Source of the DNA: Asticcacaulis solisilvae
GTDB taxonomy: Bacteria > Pseudomonadota > Alphaproteobacteria > Caulobacterales > Caulobacteraceae
Assembly (NCBI RefSeq): GCF_017875235.1
Contig: NZ_JAGGMI010000010.1
Span: 1 to 64,000 of the forward strand
Direction: 5' to 3'
DNA length: 64,000 bases
Shown: positions 33,224 through 42,158 of the stretch, piece by piece
Layout of the letters: each line of letters opens with the position of its first letter
How positions within the stretch are numbered: position 1 is the stretch's first letter
Program-made: the position numbers and the translations under genes
Notes under the pieces: generated by a model
The model's input: the letters and a program-made list of their open reading frames with translations, nothing else
Told to the model about the DNA's origin: nothing
Databases searched by the model: none

Positions 33224-34020
33224 TATTCGCGCCTCAGCAATTTCTCGGTCATCATCGTGCCCCACCATGACGCCTTGAAATCGGCCTTGATGCGGACGGG
33301 ATCATATTCCGGACTATCCACCCAATCCAGGAAACTGATGCCGCGCGGTTCGATATCGCGCAGATAGACTTCGAACAGGTAGTCGAGCACACCGGTCAGG
33401 CCCGATTTCATGTGCAGGTATTTAAAACTCAACTGTTGACGCGCCTGCTCGATCGGCTGGCCGAGGTGCAAATGGGCGTAAAGGACGCTCATCATGCCGG
33501 CGCGGTCGGCGCCCGACTTGCAATGCAGCAGCGCCGGATATTCGATGCGGTCGAACAAGGCCTTGGCGGCGAAGATTTCGCCGCGCGTTGGCAGGCTGCG
33601 CGAGGTTAACCCGAAATTCTCCAGCTTCAGGCCCAGCTTCTCGCAAGCATACTTCTCGAGATAGTAGAACGATCCAAAACCGCCACGCAGGTTTATGACC
33701 GTCTTGATGCCCTTGTTCTTCCATTGCGCCAGCTGGAACGGCCACGGCTGGTTGGTTCGCAGCATCTTGTCGTCGATCCAGTGGGCATTGGTGAAGCCAA
33801 GTCGCAGGTAGGCGTGGTCACCCCACAAATAATGCAGATAGGTGCCGAAACGCTGCCAACGGGTCTCCGTCGGAAACTTGGTCTGGCGAAATTTCTTGGG
33901 GTAGAGCTTCAAAAACGGCCTCAAAAACAATTTTCCGAAGCGTAAGCTTCGGCAAGCACGACGTGCGCCCGAACTTATGCGAGGAGCCCCGCGGCGCTTG
34001 AGCGGCAAGGAATCCGCCAT
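33223..34020 (-). CDS. Dual-specificity/tyrosine-type phosphatase
   Basis: A 265-aa protein with the CX5R active site in LLHCKSGADRAGMMSVLY and a general-acid region before it. The preceding IKTVINLRGG is typical of atypical dual-specificity phosphatases related to the fused phosphatase domains of DUF442 type. The start is uncertain: the ATG at 34020 is used, but no good ribosome-binding site was found and an ATG at 34068 in frame is possible. A cytoplasmic phosphatase beside a CYTH enzyme could act on phosphoprotein or on phosphorylated lipid/sugar; it faces the lipid A operon divergently. Confidence 0.78.
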   Translation of the reverse strand: MADSLPLKRRGAPRISSGARRACRSLRFGKLFLRPFLKLYPKKFRQTKFPTETRWQRFGTYLHYLWGDHAYLRLGFTNAHWIDDKMLRTNQPWPFQLAQWKNKGIKTVINLRGGFGSFYYLEKYACEKLGLKLENFGLTSRSLPTRGEIFAAKALFDRIEYPALLHCKSGADRAGMMSVLYAHLHLGQPIEQARQQLSFKYLHMKSGLTGVLDYLFEVYLRDIEPRGISFLDWVDSPEYDPVRIKADFKASWWGTMMTEKLLRRE

Positions 34021-34099
34021 TAACACAAAAGCGCGCGACAGGCTTACGGAAATGACGCATAAACCCATATAAACACTGACAAACCGTTTGCCAGACCGA

Positions 34100-35944
34100 A
34101 TGCCGCTCGAACCCAGACCACTGCCCCCAAATACGCTGTCTTCCGTCGAGATGCCCGCGAAAGCGATCGTCCGCCGGATATGGACGCAGTATCTCGCGGC
34201 ACAGAAGCGTCTTCTCGGCATTGCCCTGGTCTGCGCGGTCGTCGTCGCCGTGGCCACCACGCTGTTCGGCGTCCTGATGGGATCGGCCGTGGACCTGCTG
34301 TTCCACACCTCCTCCGGCAAGTCGCTGGATTTTCTGCCCGCCGAAATCGTCGCCGCCATCGTCGCCAATCCGATGCTGATGATCCCGCTGATCACCATCG
34401 GCGCGGTCATTATCCGCTTCGCCGGCCAGCGCGGCCTGACGGTCTCGCTCAATACGGTCGGCAATCGTCTCGTTGGCAATATCCAACGCGACCTGTTTTC
34501 CCGCCTCGTGCACGCCGATCTTGGCCGTTTGCAAAAGGCGCATTCCGGCCAGCACCTGTCATCGGTGCTTTACGACGCCGACCTGGTGCGCGACGCCGCC
34601 TCGACCGGCCTGGTGCAATACGTCCAGAGCACCCTGATCGCCATCGGCGCCATCGCCAACATGATCTATTTCGACTGGACCATGACCCTGGCCGTCCTCC
34701 TGATCGCGCCCCTCATCGGCCTGGTCATGGGCAAGTACCTGAAGCGCACGCGCAAGGCGGCGCAGGGCGCCATGGCCGAGACCTCGAGCCTGTCGACCGC
34801 CATCATGGAAAGCCTGGACGGCATCAAGGTCGTCAAGGTCAGCAACCAGGAAACCGCCGAGGAGGCGCGCGTCGGCGATGTCATCGACCGCCGCCAGGGA
34901 TATATGATCAAGGGCGCCAATGCCCGGACCATGGCCGCGCCGGCGACCGAACTGCTGACGGGCCTGCTGCTGGCGGGGCTTTTGGCCTATGCTGGCTGGC
35001 GCGCGCAGGGCGGCTTCATCACGGCAGGCGACCTGTTCGGCTTTGTCACGGCGCTCGGCATAGCCAGCCAGGCCCTTCGCCAGTTGACGGGCCTGCAAGG
35101 CACTTTCAGCCAGGGCATGACGGCGGCGCGACGCCTGTTCGCAGCGTTGGACATCAAGCCGGAAATCACTTCGGCCGCCGATGCCGTGGCACTCCCCCGC
35201 GACTTCAACCGTTTGAGCTTTGACAAGGCCAGCTTTGCCTATGGCGAGGCCCCCGTCCTGCACGAGGTCAGCTTCGACGTCTCGGCCGGGCAAAGTATCG
35301 CCCTGGTCGGCCCTAGTGGCTCCGGCAAGTCGACCCTGCTCAACCTGGTCCCGCGCTTCTTTGACCTCAGTTCGGGCGCCATCCGTTTCGACGGCGTCGA
35401 CCATCGCCAGATTTCACTCGCCTCGCTACGCGATAATATCGCCCTGGTAACGCAGGATCCTTTCCTGTTCGATGATGCCATTCACGCCAACATCGCCTAT
35501 GGTCGCCCCGACGCCACGACCGCCGAGATCGAGCAGGCCGCGCGCGACGCCGCCGCCGACGGCTTCATCCGCAGCCTGCCGCAAGGTTACAACACCCGTG
35601 CGGGCGAAGCGGGTTCACAGCTGTCCGGCGGGCAAAAACAACGGATTGCGATCGCCCGCGCCTTTTTGAAAAACGCACCTTTACTGCTGTTGGATGAAGC
35701 GACTTCGGCGCTCGACACCGAGTCCGAAGCGCTCGTACAACAAGCGTTGGAACGCCTGATGAAGGGCCGCACGACTTTTGTCGTAGCCCATCGCCTGTCG
35801 ACCGTGCGTAACTGCGACCTGATCCTGGTTCTCGACAAGGGCCAGATTCGCGAGCACGGCACGCACGACAGCCTGATGCGCGCGAGCGGGCTCTACAGTC
35901 GTCTGGCCGCCGCGCAACTTGGCACCTCCCCGGAGGCGGCATGA
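34100..35944 (+). CDS. msbA: MsbA-like ABC exporter for lipid A
   Basis: A type IV ABC exporter with one membrane half (six helices, about residues 30-320) and one ATPase. ATPase motifs are Walker A GPSGSGKST, signature LSGGQKQRIAIARAF, Walker B LLLLDEATSALD and the switch His in VAHRLST. Its position at the head of a run of acyltransferase, waaA and lpxK makes lipid A-core flippase (MsbA) the best call. The start is uncertain: ATG 34100 (614 aa) or ATG 34151 (597 aa); no strong ribosome-binding site favours either. Its end overlaps the next start by 4 nt. Confidence 0.88.
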   Translation: MPLEPRPLPPNTLSSVEMPAKAIVRRIWTQYLAAQKRLLGIALVCAVVVAVATTLFGVLMGSAVDLLFHTSSGKSLDFLPAEIVAAIVANPMLMIPLITIGAVIIRFAGQRGLTVSLNTVGNRLVGNIQRDLFSRLVHADLGRLQKAHSGQHLSSVLYDADLVRDAASTGLVQYVQSTLIAIGAIANMIYFDWTMTLAVLLIAPLIGLVMGKYLKRTRKAAQGAMAETSSLSTAIMESLDGIKVVKVSNQETAEEARVGDVIDRRQGYMIKGANARTMAAPATELLTGLLLAGLLAYAGWRAQGGFITAGDLFGFVTALGIASQALRQLTGLQGTFSQGMTAARRLFAALDIKPEITSAADAVALPRDFNRLSFDKASFAYGEAPVLHEVSFDVSAGQSIALVGPSGSGKSTLLNLVPRFFDLSSGAIRFDGVDHRQISLASLRDNIALVTQDPFLFDDAIHANIAYGRPDATTAEIEQAARDAAADGFIRSLPQGYNTRAGEAGSQLSGGQKQRIAIARAFLKNAPLLLLDEATSALDTESEALVQQALERLMKGRTTFVVAHRLSTVRNCDLILVLDKGQIREHGTHDSLMRASGLYSRLAAAQLGTSPEAA

Positions 35945-36720
35945 AAGAGCTTCTGAAACGCCGCAAGCTGCAAAACATCCTCGGCAGCCTGATCTCAGCC
36001 TATCTGAAGTTCTGCTACGCCACGACGCGCTGGCAAAGCGAAGGCCGCGCCGAGGTCGAGGCCGTATGGGCCAGCGACACCCCGGTGGTGCTAATGTTCT
36101 GGCACGAGCGCCTGCACTTCGGCCATTCGAGTTGGCCGCTGGAAAACGCCCAGCCTATCGCGGTCCTCAGCTCGACGTCGAAGTTCGGCGACGTCATCAC
36201 CAAGGTCACCGACGATTTCGGCCGCTACACCATCCGCGGCTCCTCCGCCAAAAAGTCCAATCCGGGCAAGGACAAGCGCGGCGCCCAGGCCTTCCGCGAC
36301 ATGCTGCGCTGGCTGCGCGATGGCAAGGGCGTGGCGACCACGCCCGACGGCCCGCGCGGTCCTGCCCGCACAATGACCGAAGGTAGCCTGAAGCTGTCGC
36401 AAATGAGCGGCGCCGTGCTGGTCTGCCTTGGGCAATCGGCGAAACACTATGTCGAGTTCAACACCTGGGACCGGATGCGCCTGCCCCTGCCCTTCAATCG
36501 CGGCGCCATGGTGTGGCGCGTCCTGCCGGCGGTCTCATCAAAGATCGACGAGGTGGAATTCGAACGCCTGCGCCTGGAAGCAGAACGCGCGCTCAACGAA
36601 GCGACCGACCGCGCCGACGACCTGACCGGCGCCAAACGCGGCACCGGCGGCGGCCGCCAGATCGGCTGGGAGGAAAAGCAGCGCGCCGAACAGGACGCCG
36701 AAACGGACGACGGGCAATGA
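35941..36720 (+). CDS. DUF374 lysophospholipid acyltransferase-family protein
   Basis: A 259-aa protein of the DUF374 family, within the LPLAT acyltransferase superfamily. It has the catalytic-like FWHERLHFGH (H-x4-D/E type motif) and TPDGPRGPARTMTEG, which marks the acyl-acceptor loop. In alphaproteobacteria this gene typically lies between an MsbA-type exporter and waaA, and probably acylates lipid A or its precursor. It is coupled on both sides by ATGA overlaps. The acidic C-terminal tail is unusual but short. Confidence 0.88.
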   Translation: MKELLKRRKLQNILGSLISAYLKFCYATTRWQSEGRAEVEAVWASDTPVVLMFWHERLHFGHSSWPLENAQPIAVLSSTSKFGDVITKVTDDFGRYTIRGSSAKKSNPGKDKRGAQAFRDMLRWLRDGKGVATTPDGPRGPARTMTEGSLKLSQMSGAVLVCLGQSAKHYVEFNTWDRMRLPLPFNRGAMVWRVLPAVSSKIDEVEFERLRLEAERALNEATDRADDLTGAKRGTGGGRQIGWEEKQRAEQDAETDDGQ

Positions 36721-37985
36721 CGTTGCCTTTAGCCGTCTATCGCGGCGCGGCGCGGGCCTTTCACGCTTTCGCGCCGAAACTGCTGCAGGACCGCGTCGCC
36801 AAGGGCAAGGAAGATCCTGCGCGATTTATGGAACGCCTGGGGCAGACGACGCAGGCCAGACCCGACATACCCGTCGTCTGGATCCACGGCGTCAGCGTCG
36901 GTGAAAGCCTGTCGGCCATTCCGATCCTTGAACGTCTGCGGACCGACCGGCCGGACCTCGGCCTCCTGATCACTACGGCGACCACGACCTCGGCCGAGAT
37001 TCTGAGCCGGCGGTTGCCCGAAGGCGTCATCCATCAATATGCACCGATCGACACGCCCCAGGCCGTCGAATCCTTTCTCGATCACTGGCGGCCACGCCTG
37101 GCGATCTTCATCGAAAGCGATATCTGGCCGAACCTGCTGCAAGGCCTGACGCAGCGCCGCGTTCCGCATGCGCTGTTGAGCGCGCGCATCACCGAAAAAA
37201 CCTATCGCGGCTGGCAGACCTTTCGCCGCAGCATGACTGAACTGCTTAAGGGCTACGCGCTCGTCATGGCGCAGGACGACGCCTCCGAAGCACGTTTGCG
37301 CGCCATGCAGGTCACGCCGGGCGCCCAGGCCAATCTCAAGACCGTCGGCGCGCCGCTAAGCGTCAATGCAAAGGAACTGGCCAACTTGCGGGACGCCATT
37401 GCCGGCCGGCGGACGATCGTCGCCGCCAGCACCCACTACGGCGAGGACAATGTTGTCGTTCGCGCCCTGGAATCCCAGATCCGCGGTGGCGATCTGCTGA
37501 TTCTGGTGCCGCGCCATCCGATCAAGGCCAGCGAAATCCGGCTCGATATGGAAGCCCTGGGCTTCACCGTCGCGCAACGCTCGCAGGGCGGGGCGATCAC
37601 CGCTGAGACCCAGATCTATCTGGCCGATACCCTGGGCGAACTGGGCCTCTTCTTCTCGTTGGCCGATTTGGTCGTCATGGGCGGCAGCTTCCTGAGCGGG
37701 ATCGGCGGGCACAATCCGCTTGAAGCCGCGCGCCTCGGCAAGAGCGTCATCACCGGCGACGATATCAGCAACTGGGAAGGCATCTTTGGCACCCTGCTAA
37801 CCGCAGGCGGTGGCTGGCGCGTGCAGGGTCCCGACGAACTGGCTTTCCTGAGCGGTGAACTGCTGCGCGCGCCCGAAGCCATAGCCGAGGCCAACGCGCG
37901 TGCGCTGGAAGTCAGCCGGATCGAAGCCGGCACACTCGATCGCGTGTGGCAGGCACTCTTGCCTCTCCTGCCGGAAGGCGCCTGA
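36717..37985 (+). CDS. waaA: Kdo transferase
   Basis: A 422-aa glycosyltransferase of family 30 that adds Kdo to lipid A precursors at the inner-membrane cytoplasmic face. Diagnostic stretches are the N-terminal VVWIHGVSVGESLSAIP, LITTATTTSAE, APIDTPQAVESFLDHW, ESDIWPNLL and later GGSFLSGIGGHNPLEAARLGKSVITG. The last of these is the donor-binding GT-B C-terminal segment. The start overlaps the preceding stop by 4 nt. Whether it adds one or two Kdo units cannot be told. Confidence 0.95.
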   Translation: MTLPLAVYRGAARAFHAFAPKLLQDRVAKGKEDPARFMERLGQTTQARPDIPVVWIHGVSVGESLSAIPILERLRTDRPDLGLLITTATTTSAEILSRRLPEGVIHQYAPIDTPQAVESFLDHWRPRLAIFIESDIWPNLLQGLTQRRVPHALLSARITEKTYRGWQTFRRSMTELLKGYALVMAQDDASEARLRAMQVTPGAQANLKTVGAPLSVNAKELANLRDAIAGRRTIVAASTHYGEDNVVVRALESQIRGGDLLILVPRHPIKASEIRLDMEALGFTVAQRSQGGAITAETQIYLADTLGELGLFFSLADLVVMGGSFLSGIGGHNPLEAARLGKSVITGDDISNWEGIFGTLLTAGGGWRVQGPDELAFLSGELLRAPEAIAEANARALEVSRIEAGTLDRVWQALLPLLPEGA

Positions 37986-37987
37986 TC

Positions 37988-38989
37988 ATGGCGCTCAATA
38001 CCCCTGCATGGTGGTACAAGCGCGGCGCAGAGGGCGCGCCGTGGTGGCGCCCGGCGTTGTGGCCGCTGTCGCTCGTGTGGCGCGCCGTCAACGATGCCAA
38101 GCGCGCCAAGGCAAAGCCCTATCGCTCAAAGCTATTCGTCATCAGCGTCGGCAACCTGACCTTAGGCGGATCGGGCAAGACGCCAATCACCGCCGAGATC
38201 CTGCGCCTGCTCGACGGCGCGGTCGGCCTGTCAAAAGGCTATGGCGGCACGCTGGATGGTCCGGTACGCGTCGATCCGGCAAGCCACACGGCGTCCGAGG
38301 TCGGCGATGAACCGCTGATGCTGGCCCGGCGCACGCCCTTCATGATTGCCAAGGACCGCGCCGCCGGCCTCAAAGCGCTGGAAGGCCAGACACAAATTGC
38401 CGTTGTCGATGATGCGCACCAGAACCTCCAGATCGCCAAGGATCTGCACGTGCTGGTGGTTGATGGCGATACACGTAACGGCGCCTGGCCATTCGGCGAC
38501 GGCGGCATCTGTCCGTATGGCCCCCTGCGCGAATCGTTTGGCGAAGGCCTGGCGCGCGCCGATATCGTCGTCCTGTGGATGCCGGACGGTTCGGCTCCTG
38601 ACGCGAGCCTGCTGGACCTGCTTTCGTCACGGCCGGTCTTCGTGGCCCGGCTGGTGCCGCAGCCCCCCGCTCTCACCGGCCCGGTCTACGGCTTTGCCGG
38701 CATCGCCAAGCCATGGAAATTCGAAGCAACGCTGAAAGCCCTTGGCCTGACGATCGCGGGCTTCGAAGGCTTTCCCGACCATGCCGCCCTCTCCGAGGAT
38801 ACTCTGAACCGGTTGGCCGCCAAAGCCGGCGACGCCCCGCTGATCACCACCGAAAAGGACTGGATCAAGCTGTCGCCCGCCTGGCGTGCGCGCATTACCC
38901 CGTTACCGATCGCCGCGCGCTTCGATGACGAAGAGGGTTTCAAATCCGCACTTTTGACGGCGCTCGACAAGGCGGGTTTCAAGCGATAG
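37988..38989 (+). CDS. lpxK: Tetraacyldisaccharide 4'-kinase
   Basis: A 333-aa LpxK. It phosphorylates the 4' position of the tetraacylated disaccharide to make lipid IVA. Walker A is GGSGKTP (60-66); VGLSKGYGG replaces the usual LSRGYGG, and the next motif reads VVDDAHQNLQIAKDLHVLVVDG where many LpxK have DDGFQ. ITTEKDWIKL near the C-terminus is also conserved. It follows waaA by 2 nt, so both steps are made together. Last gene of the lipid A run. Confidence 0.93.
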   Translation: MALNTPAWWYKRGAEGAPWWRPALWPLSLVWRAVNDAKRAKAKPYRSKLFVISVGNLTLGGSGKTPITAEILRLLDGAVGLSKGYGGTLDGPVRVDPASHTASEVGDEPLMLARRTPFMIAKDRAAGLKALEGQTQIAVVDDAHQNLQIAKDLHVLVVDGDTRNGAWPFGDGGICPYGPLRESFGEGLARADIVVLWMPDGSAPDASLLDLLSSRPVFVARLVPQPPALTGPVYGFAGIAKPWKFEATLKALGLTIAGFEGFPDHAALSEDTLNRLAAKAGDAPLITTEKDWIKLSPAWRARITPLPIAARFDDEEGFKSALLTALDKAGFKR

Positions 38990-39026
38990 GCTTTTCGAAA
39001 ATCGATATAAGAATTCGGAGGAGACC

Positions 39027-40076
39027 ATGCTGAAATCGCTCTTGACCGGCGTCTGTCTGGCGGCCGCGCTTGCCGCTTCATCCGGCCACGCCGACAATCC
39101 CGCGCCCAATCCGCCGCCGACGGTCTCGCAATTCAGTGATATCTCCGCCCACGACCAGGTCCGCCAGATGGGCCGGGGCGTCAATATCATCGGCTATGAT
39201 CCGTTCTGGCAGGACGGCGGCAAGGGCAATTACACCGAAAAGCACTTCGCCGAGATCAAGGCCGCCGGCTTTTCGACCGTGCGCGTGGTGCTGTTCACCT
39301 TCAAGTTCCTCGATGGCGACAACACGCTCGATCCGAAGTGGTTGAACCGCCTGGACTGGGTCGTCGCCAACGCCAAGAAAAACGGCCTGACCGTCATTCT
39401 CGACGAGCACGATTTCGACAGTTGCTCCAAGGATATTGCCGCCTGCACGCCCAAACTCAAGGCCGTCTGGTCACAACTGGCCGAGCGCTACAGGAACGAG
39501 CCGAACACGGTCGTCTTCGAACTGATGAACGAACCGCACGGTCAATTCGACGCCGCCACCTGGAACGCCACCTTCCCCGAAGTCCTGGCTGTCATCCGCA
39601 AGACCAACCCCAAGCGCAATGTCATCATCGGCGGCGTGCAGTGGAACAGCCGCAACACGCTGAAGGACTTGAAGCTGCCGGAAGACGACCGGCACATCAT
39701 CGCCACTTTCCACTATTACGATCCGTTCCACTTTACCCACCAAGGTGCCGCATGGGCGCCGCCTGAGATCACCAAGCTGAAGGACATCCGCTTCGGCACG
39801 CCAGAGCAGATCGCCCAGGTCGATGCCGATTTCAAAGCTGTCTCCGACTGGTCGAAGGCCAATGACCGCCCGGTGCTGCTGGGGGAATTCGGCGCCTATG
39901 ACGCGGCCGCCATGGAAGACCGCGTCTTGTGGACCTCGACGGTCGCCCGCACCGCCGAAAAGTACGGCTTCGCCTTCGGCTACTGGCAGTTTTCCAGCGA
40001 TTTCCTGCTCTACGACTTCAAGACCCAGTCCTTCGTCAAGCCGATCCTCAAGGCGCTGGTTCCGGAGACCAAGTGA
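39027..40076 (+). CDS. Secreted GH5 glycoside hydrolase (paralogue 1)
   Basis: A 349-aa exported glycosidase with a signal peptide (MLKSLLTG...SSGHA) and a (beta/alpha)8 GH5 domain. The acid/base is Glu169 in FELMNEP, the nucleophile Glu287 in LLGEFGAY, and HYYDPFHFTHQG holds the substrate-binding His/Tyr. GH5 covers beta-1,4-glucanases, mannanases and related enzymes; the subfamily cannot be assigned by eye. GGAGGAG precedes the ATG. Its stop overlaps the start of a similar gene by one base. Confidence 0.92.
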   Translation: MLKSLLTGVCLAAALAASSGHADNPAPNPPPTVSQFSDISAHDQVRQMGRGVNIIGYDPFWQDGGKGNYTEKHFAEIKAAGFSTVRVVLFTFKFLDGDNTLDPKWLNRLDWVVANAKKNGLTVILDEHDFDSCSKDIAACTPKLKAVWSQLAERYRNEPNTVVFELMNEPHGQFDAATWNATFPEVLAVIRKTNPKRNVIIGGVQWNSRNTLKDLKLPEDDRHIIATFHYYDPFHFTHQGAAWAPPEITKLKDIRFGTPEQIAQVDADFKAVSDWSKANDRPVLLGEFGAYDAAAMEDRVLWTSTVARTAEKYGFAFGYWQFSSDFLLYDFKTQSFVKPILKALVPETK

Positions 40077-41116
40077 TGAAAGCCTTCCTCATTGCCGCGG
40101 CGCTGATGGCCCTGCCCTTTGCGGCCCAGGCTGACACTTACAAGGGCAAGACGGCCTATGCCGAAATCACCCCTGAAGCGCAGGTCGCGCGGCTGGGAGC
40201 CGGCATCAATATCATCGGCGGCTACGATCCGTGGTGGAAAGACGGCGAGACGAAGTTTCGCGAAAAGGATATCGAGGAAGCCGCCAAGGCTGGCTTTACC
40301 CATATCCGCGTGCCCCTGTTCGCCTTTGACCACCTGACCGCCGAAGGCAAGCTGACACCCGCCTATCTGAAGAAGATCGACACTGTCATCGACCTGGCGG
40401 CGGCGCAGAACCTCGACGTCATCCTCGACGTCCACATGTTCGAATACTGCGCCAAGAACGTCGATTCGTGCGCCGACAAGCTGGCCTCGACCTGGTACGA
40501 GCTGTCGGAGCATTACCGGGACGCGCCGAACAGCGTCGTCTTCGAACTGCTCAACGAGCCCAACGGCCAGGTCGACGACGCGATCTGGAATGCCTGGGTG
40601 CCCGACCTGATCTCGATTATCCGCGAGACCAATCCGACGCGCAACGTCGTCGTCGGTCCAACCCTATGGAACAGCATCGACAAGCTGGCCGTGCTGCAAC
40701 TGCCGGCCAATGACCGTCACCTGATCGCCACCTTCCACTACTATTCGCCCTTCCCCTTCACGCACCAGGGCGCGTCGTGGGCGCCAGCCGATATCATGGC
40801 GCTCAAGGACGTGCGCTGGACCGGCAAGCCGGAAGAGGTGGCCGCCATCAATGCCGATTTCGACAAGGTCGTCACCTGGTCCAAGGCCAATAAGCGCCCG
40901 ATCCTGCTCGGCGAATACGGCGTCTATGGCCTGAACGCGCGCATGGAAGACCGCGTCGCCTGGACGAAGGCCGTGTCGAAGGCCGCCGACGACCGTGGCT
41001 TTGCCCGCGCCTACTGGTATTGGGATGGCGGCGCCACCAGCTTTGGCGTATGGGACCAGGACAAGCGTCAATGGGTCAAGCCGATCCGCGACGCGCTGGT
41101 TCCCAAAGGAAAATAG
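40076..41116 (+). CDS. Secreted GH5 glycoside hydrolase (paralogue 2)
   Basis: A 346-aa exported GH5 enzyme, clearly related to the gene before it along the whole length. Signal peptide MKAFLIAAALMALPFAAQA; acid/base Glu161 in FELLNEP, nucleophile Glu280 in LLGEYGVY, and HYYSPFPFTHQG. GGAG lies upstream in the end of the first gene. The pair is a tandem duplication, kept as an operon, so the two may differ in substrate preference. Confidence 0.92.
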   Translation: MKAFLIAAALMALPFAAQADTYKGKTAYAEITPEAQVARLGAGINIIGGYDPWWKDGETKFREKDIEEAAKAGFTHIRVPLFAFDHLTAEGKLTPAYLKKIDTVIDLAAAQNLDVILDVHMFEYCAKNVDSCADKLASTWYELSEHYRDAPNSVVFELLNEPNGQVDDAIWNAWVPDLISIIRETNPTRNVVVGPTLWNSIDKLAVLQLPANDRHLIATFHYYSPFPFTHQGASWAPADIMALKDVRWTGKPEEVAAINADFDKVVTWSKANKRPILLGEYGVYGLNARMEDRVAWTKAVSKAADDRGFARAYWYWDGGATSFGVWDQDKRQWVKPIRDALVPKGK

Positions 41117-41117
41117 C

Positions 41118-41429
41118 ATGGTCGCCAAGGCCAAACGTTCGATGGAAGACGTCGCGGTCGTTGACGGCGTCAAATACCGCTGGCACATCCACCGCGAACC
41201 GCAATGGGCGACGGTGGATGGCGCCAAGGGGCTGTGCATCTCGGTCCAGCATGACGAGAACCCGCAAAAGGTCCTTCTGCTGGAATACCCATTCCCCAAA
41301 CCCAGCCGCCACGCCCAGCGCCCCAAGGTCTCCAAGCAGGACGTCGCCGTCCAGATCGGCAAGGCGATCGCGGACGGCTGGGAGCCCGAATCGCGCGGTA
41401 AGCCGTTCACGTACATGATCGAGGCGTGA
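41118..41429 (+). CDS. Small cytoplasmic protein of unknown function
   Basis: A 103-aa protein with no signal peptide or membrane helix. Features: VDGVKYRWHIHREPQW near the front, LLLEYPFPKPSRHAQRPKVSK in the middle, and PFTYMIEA at the end; charged and Trp-containing. AAAGGA lies 8 nt upstream and it begins just after the second GH5 stop, so it may be co-transcribed with it. I do not recognise a family. Coding potential is supported by regular codon use and lack of a better frame. Confidence 0.7.
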   Translation: MVAKAKRSMEDVAVVDGVKYRWHIHREPQWATVDGAKGLCISVQHDENPQKVLLLEYPFPKPSRHAQRPKVSKQDVAVQIGKAIADGWEPESRGKPFTYMIEA

Positions 41430-41495
41430 CAATAGGTGTAAGGCCTGGCGCTGCTGTCTGTCTGTGCTAGGCTCGGCGCAAGGGGAAGTGACGCG

Positions 41496-42008
41496 ATGGA
41501 TACCGAACACGAACTGTGCGAAACCGTGCGGGAATATAGCCGCGAAAGCTGGCTGCACGCGCGGCATAATGAGACGCAGCGCTCGGCCGTGTCCGGCGCG
41601 ATTATCGCGATTTCGGCGGCGGTCGTCGGCTTTATCACCCGCCATGAGCTGACCCAGGCCGACCTGCCGCTGACACTTTTCCTGATGTTCCTGGGGCTGT
41701 TCGGCGCCGCCTTCTGCGCCAAGCACTATGAGCGCTTTTCGCTGCATATGGAGATTATCCGCGAAAGCCAGGCCTATCTCGATCGCCTGCTGCCTGGCGA
41801 GCCACTGGGAGACATCTTCACCACCGCCAAGGCCGCGCACAAGCGCCGGGGTCACTGGCTGCGCGGCGTGCGGCTGAACCATTTCTGGATCCTGCTGCAC
41901 CTGATGATTGCGACGCTGGGCCTGCTTTTGTCGGTCTATATCAACGCCAATCTGTTCGACGGCATCATCATCTGGGCGCAGGATATATACGCGCAGATTA
42001 CCCGCTAA
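41496..42008 (+). CDS. Small inner-membrane protein of unknown function
   Basis: A 170-aa protein with a soluble acidic N-terminus, two helices (about 30-50 and 57-75), a charged cytoplasmic stretch and a last helix (about 128-150). No recognised family; the helix-loop-helix arrangement resembles small putative membrane sensors or RipA-like subunits but no signature is seen. It is followed by a palindromic repeat and faces purD convergently. Confidence 0.6.
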   Translation: MDTEHELCETVREYSRESWLHARHNETQRSAVSGAIIAISAAVVGFITRHELTQADLPLTLFLMFLGLFGAAFCAKHYERFSLHMEIIRESQAYLDRLLPGEPLGDIFTTAKAAHKRRGHWLRGVRLNHFWILLHLMIATLGLLLSVYINANLFDGIIIWAQDIYAQITR

Positions 42009-42012
42009 GCTC

Positions 42013-42158
42013 CCTCCTCCCTGTTGCGAAGCAATGGGGAGGTGGCATCGAGCGTCAGCGAAGATGACGGTGGGGGGTAACGCGGGAGGTGTAGGCCCCA
42101 CCACCGCTGCGCTACGCTTGCGGTCCCCCTCCCCATCGCTACGCGACAGGGAGGAGAG
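42013..42158. repeat. Large intergenic palindromic repeat (family 1, copy 2)
   Basis: Left arm (42013-42077) and right arm (42094-42158) are imperfect inverted copies sharing CTCCTCCCTGT, GGGGAGG and GGTGGGG, each with an inner hairpin (GTCAGCGAAGATGAC on the left). It fills the gap between a membrane-protein gene and purD, ending directly at the purD stop. Organisation matches copy 1 at 17131-17310. Confidence 0.75.
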
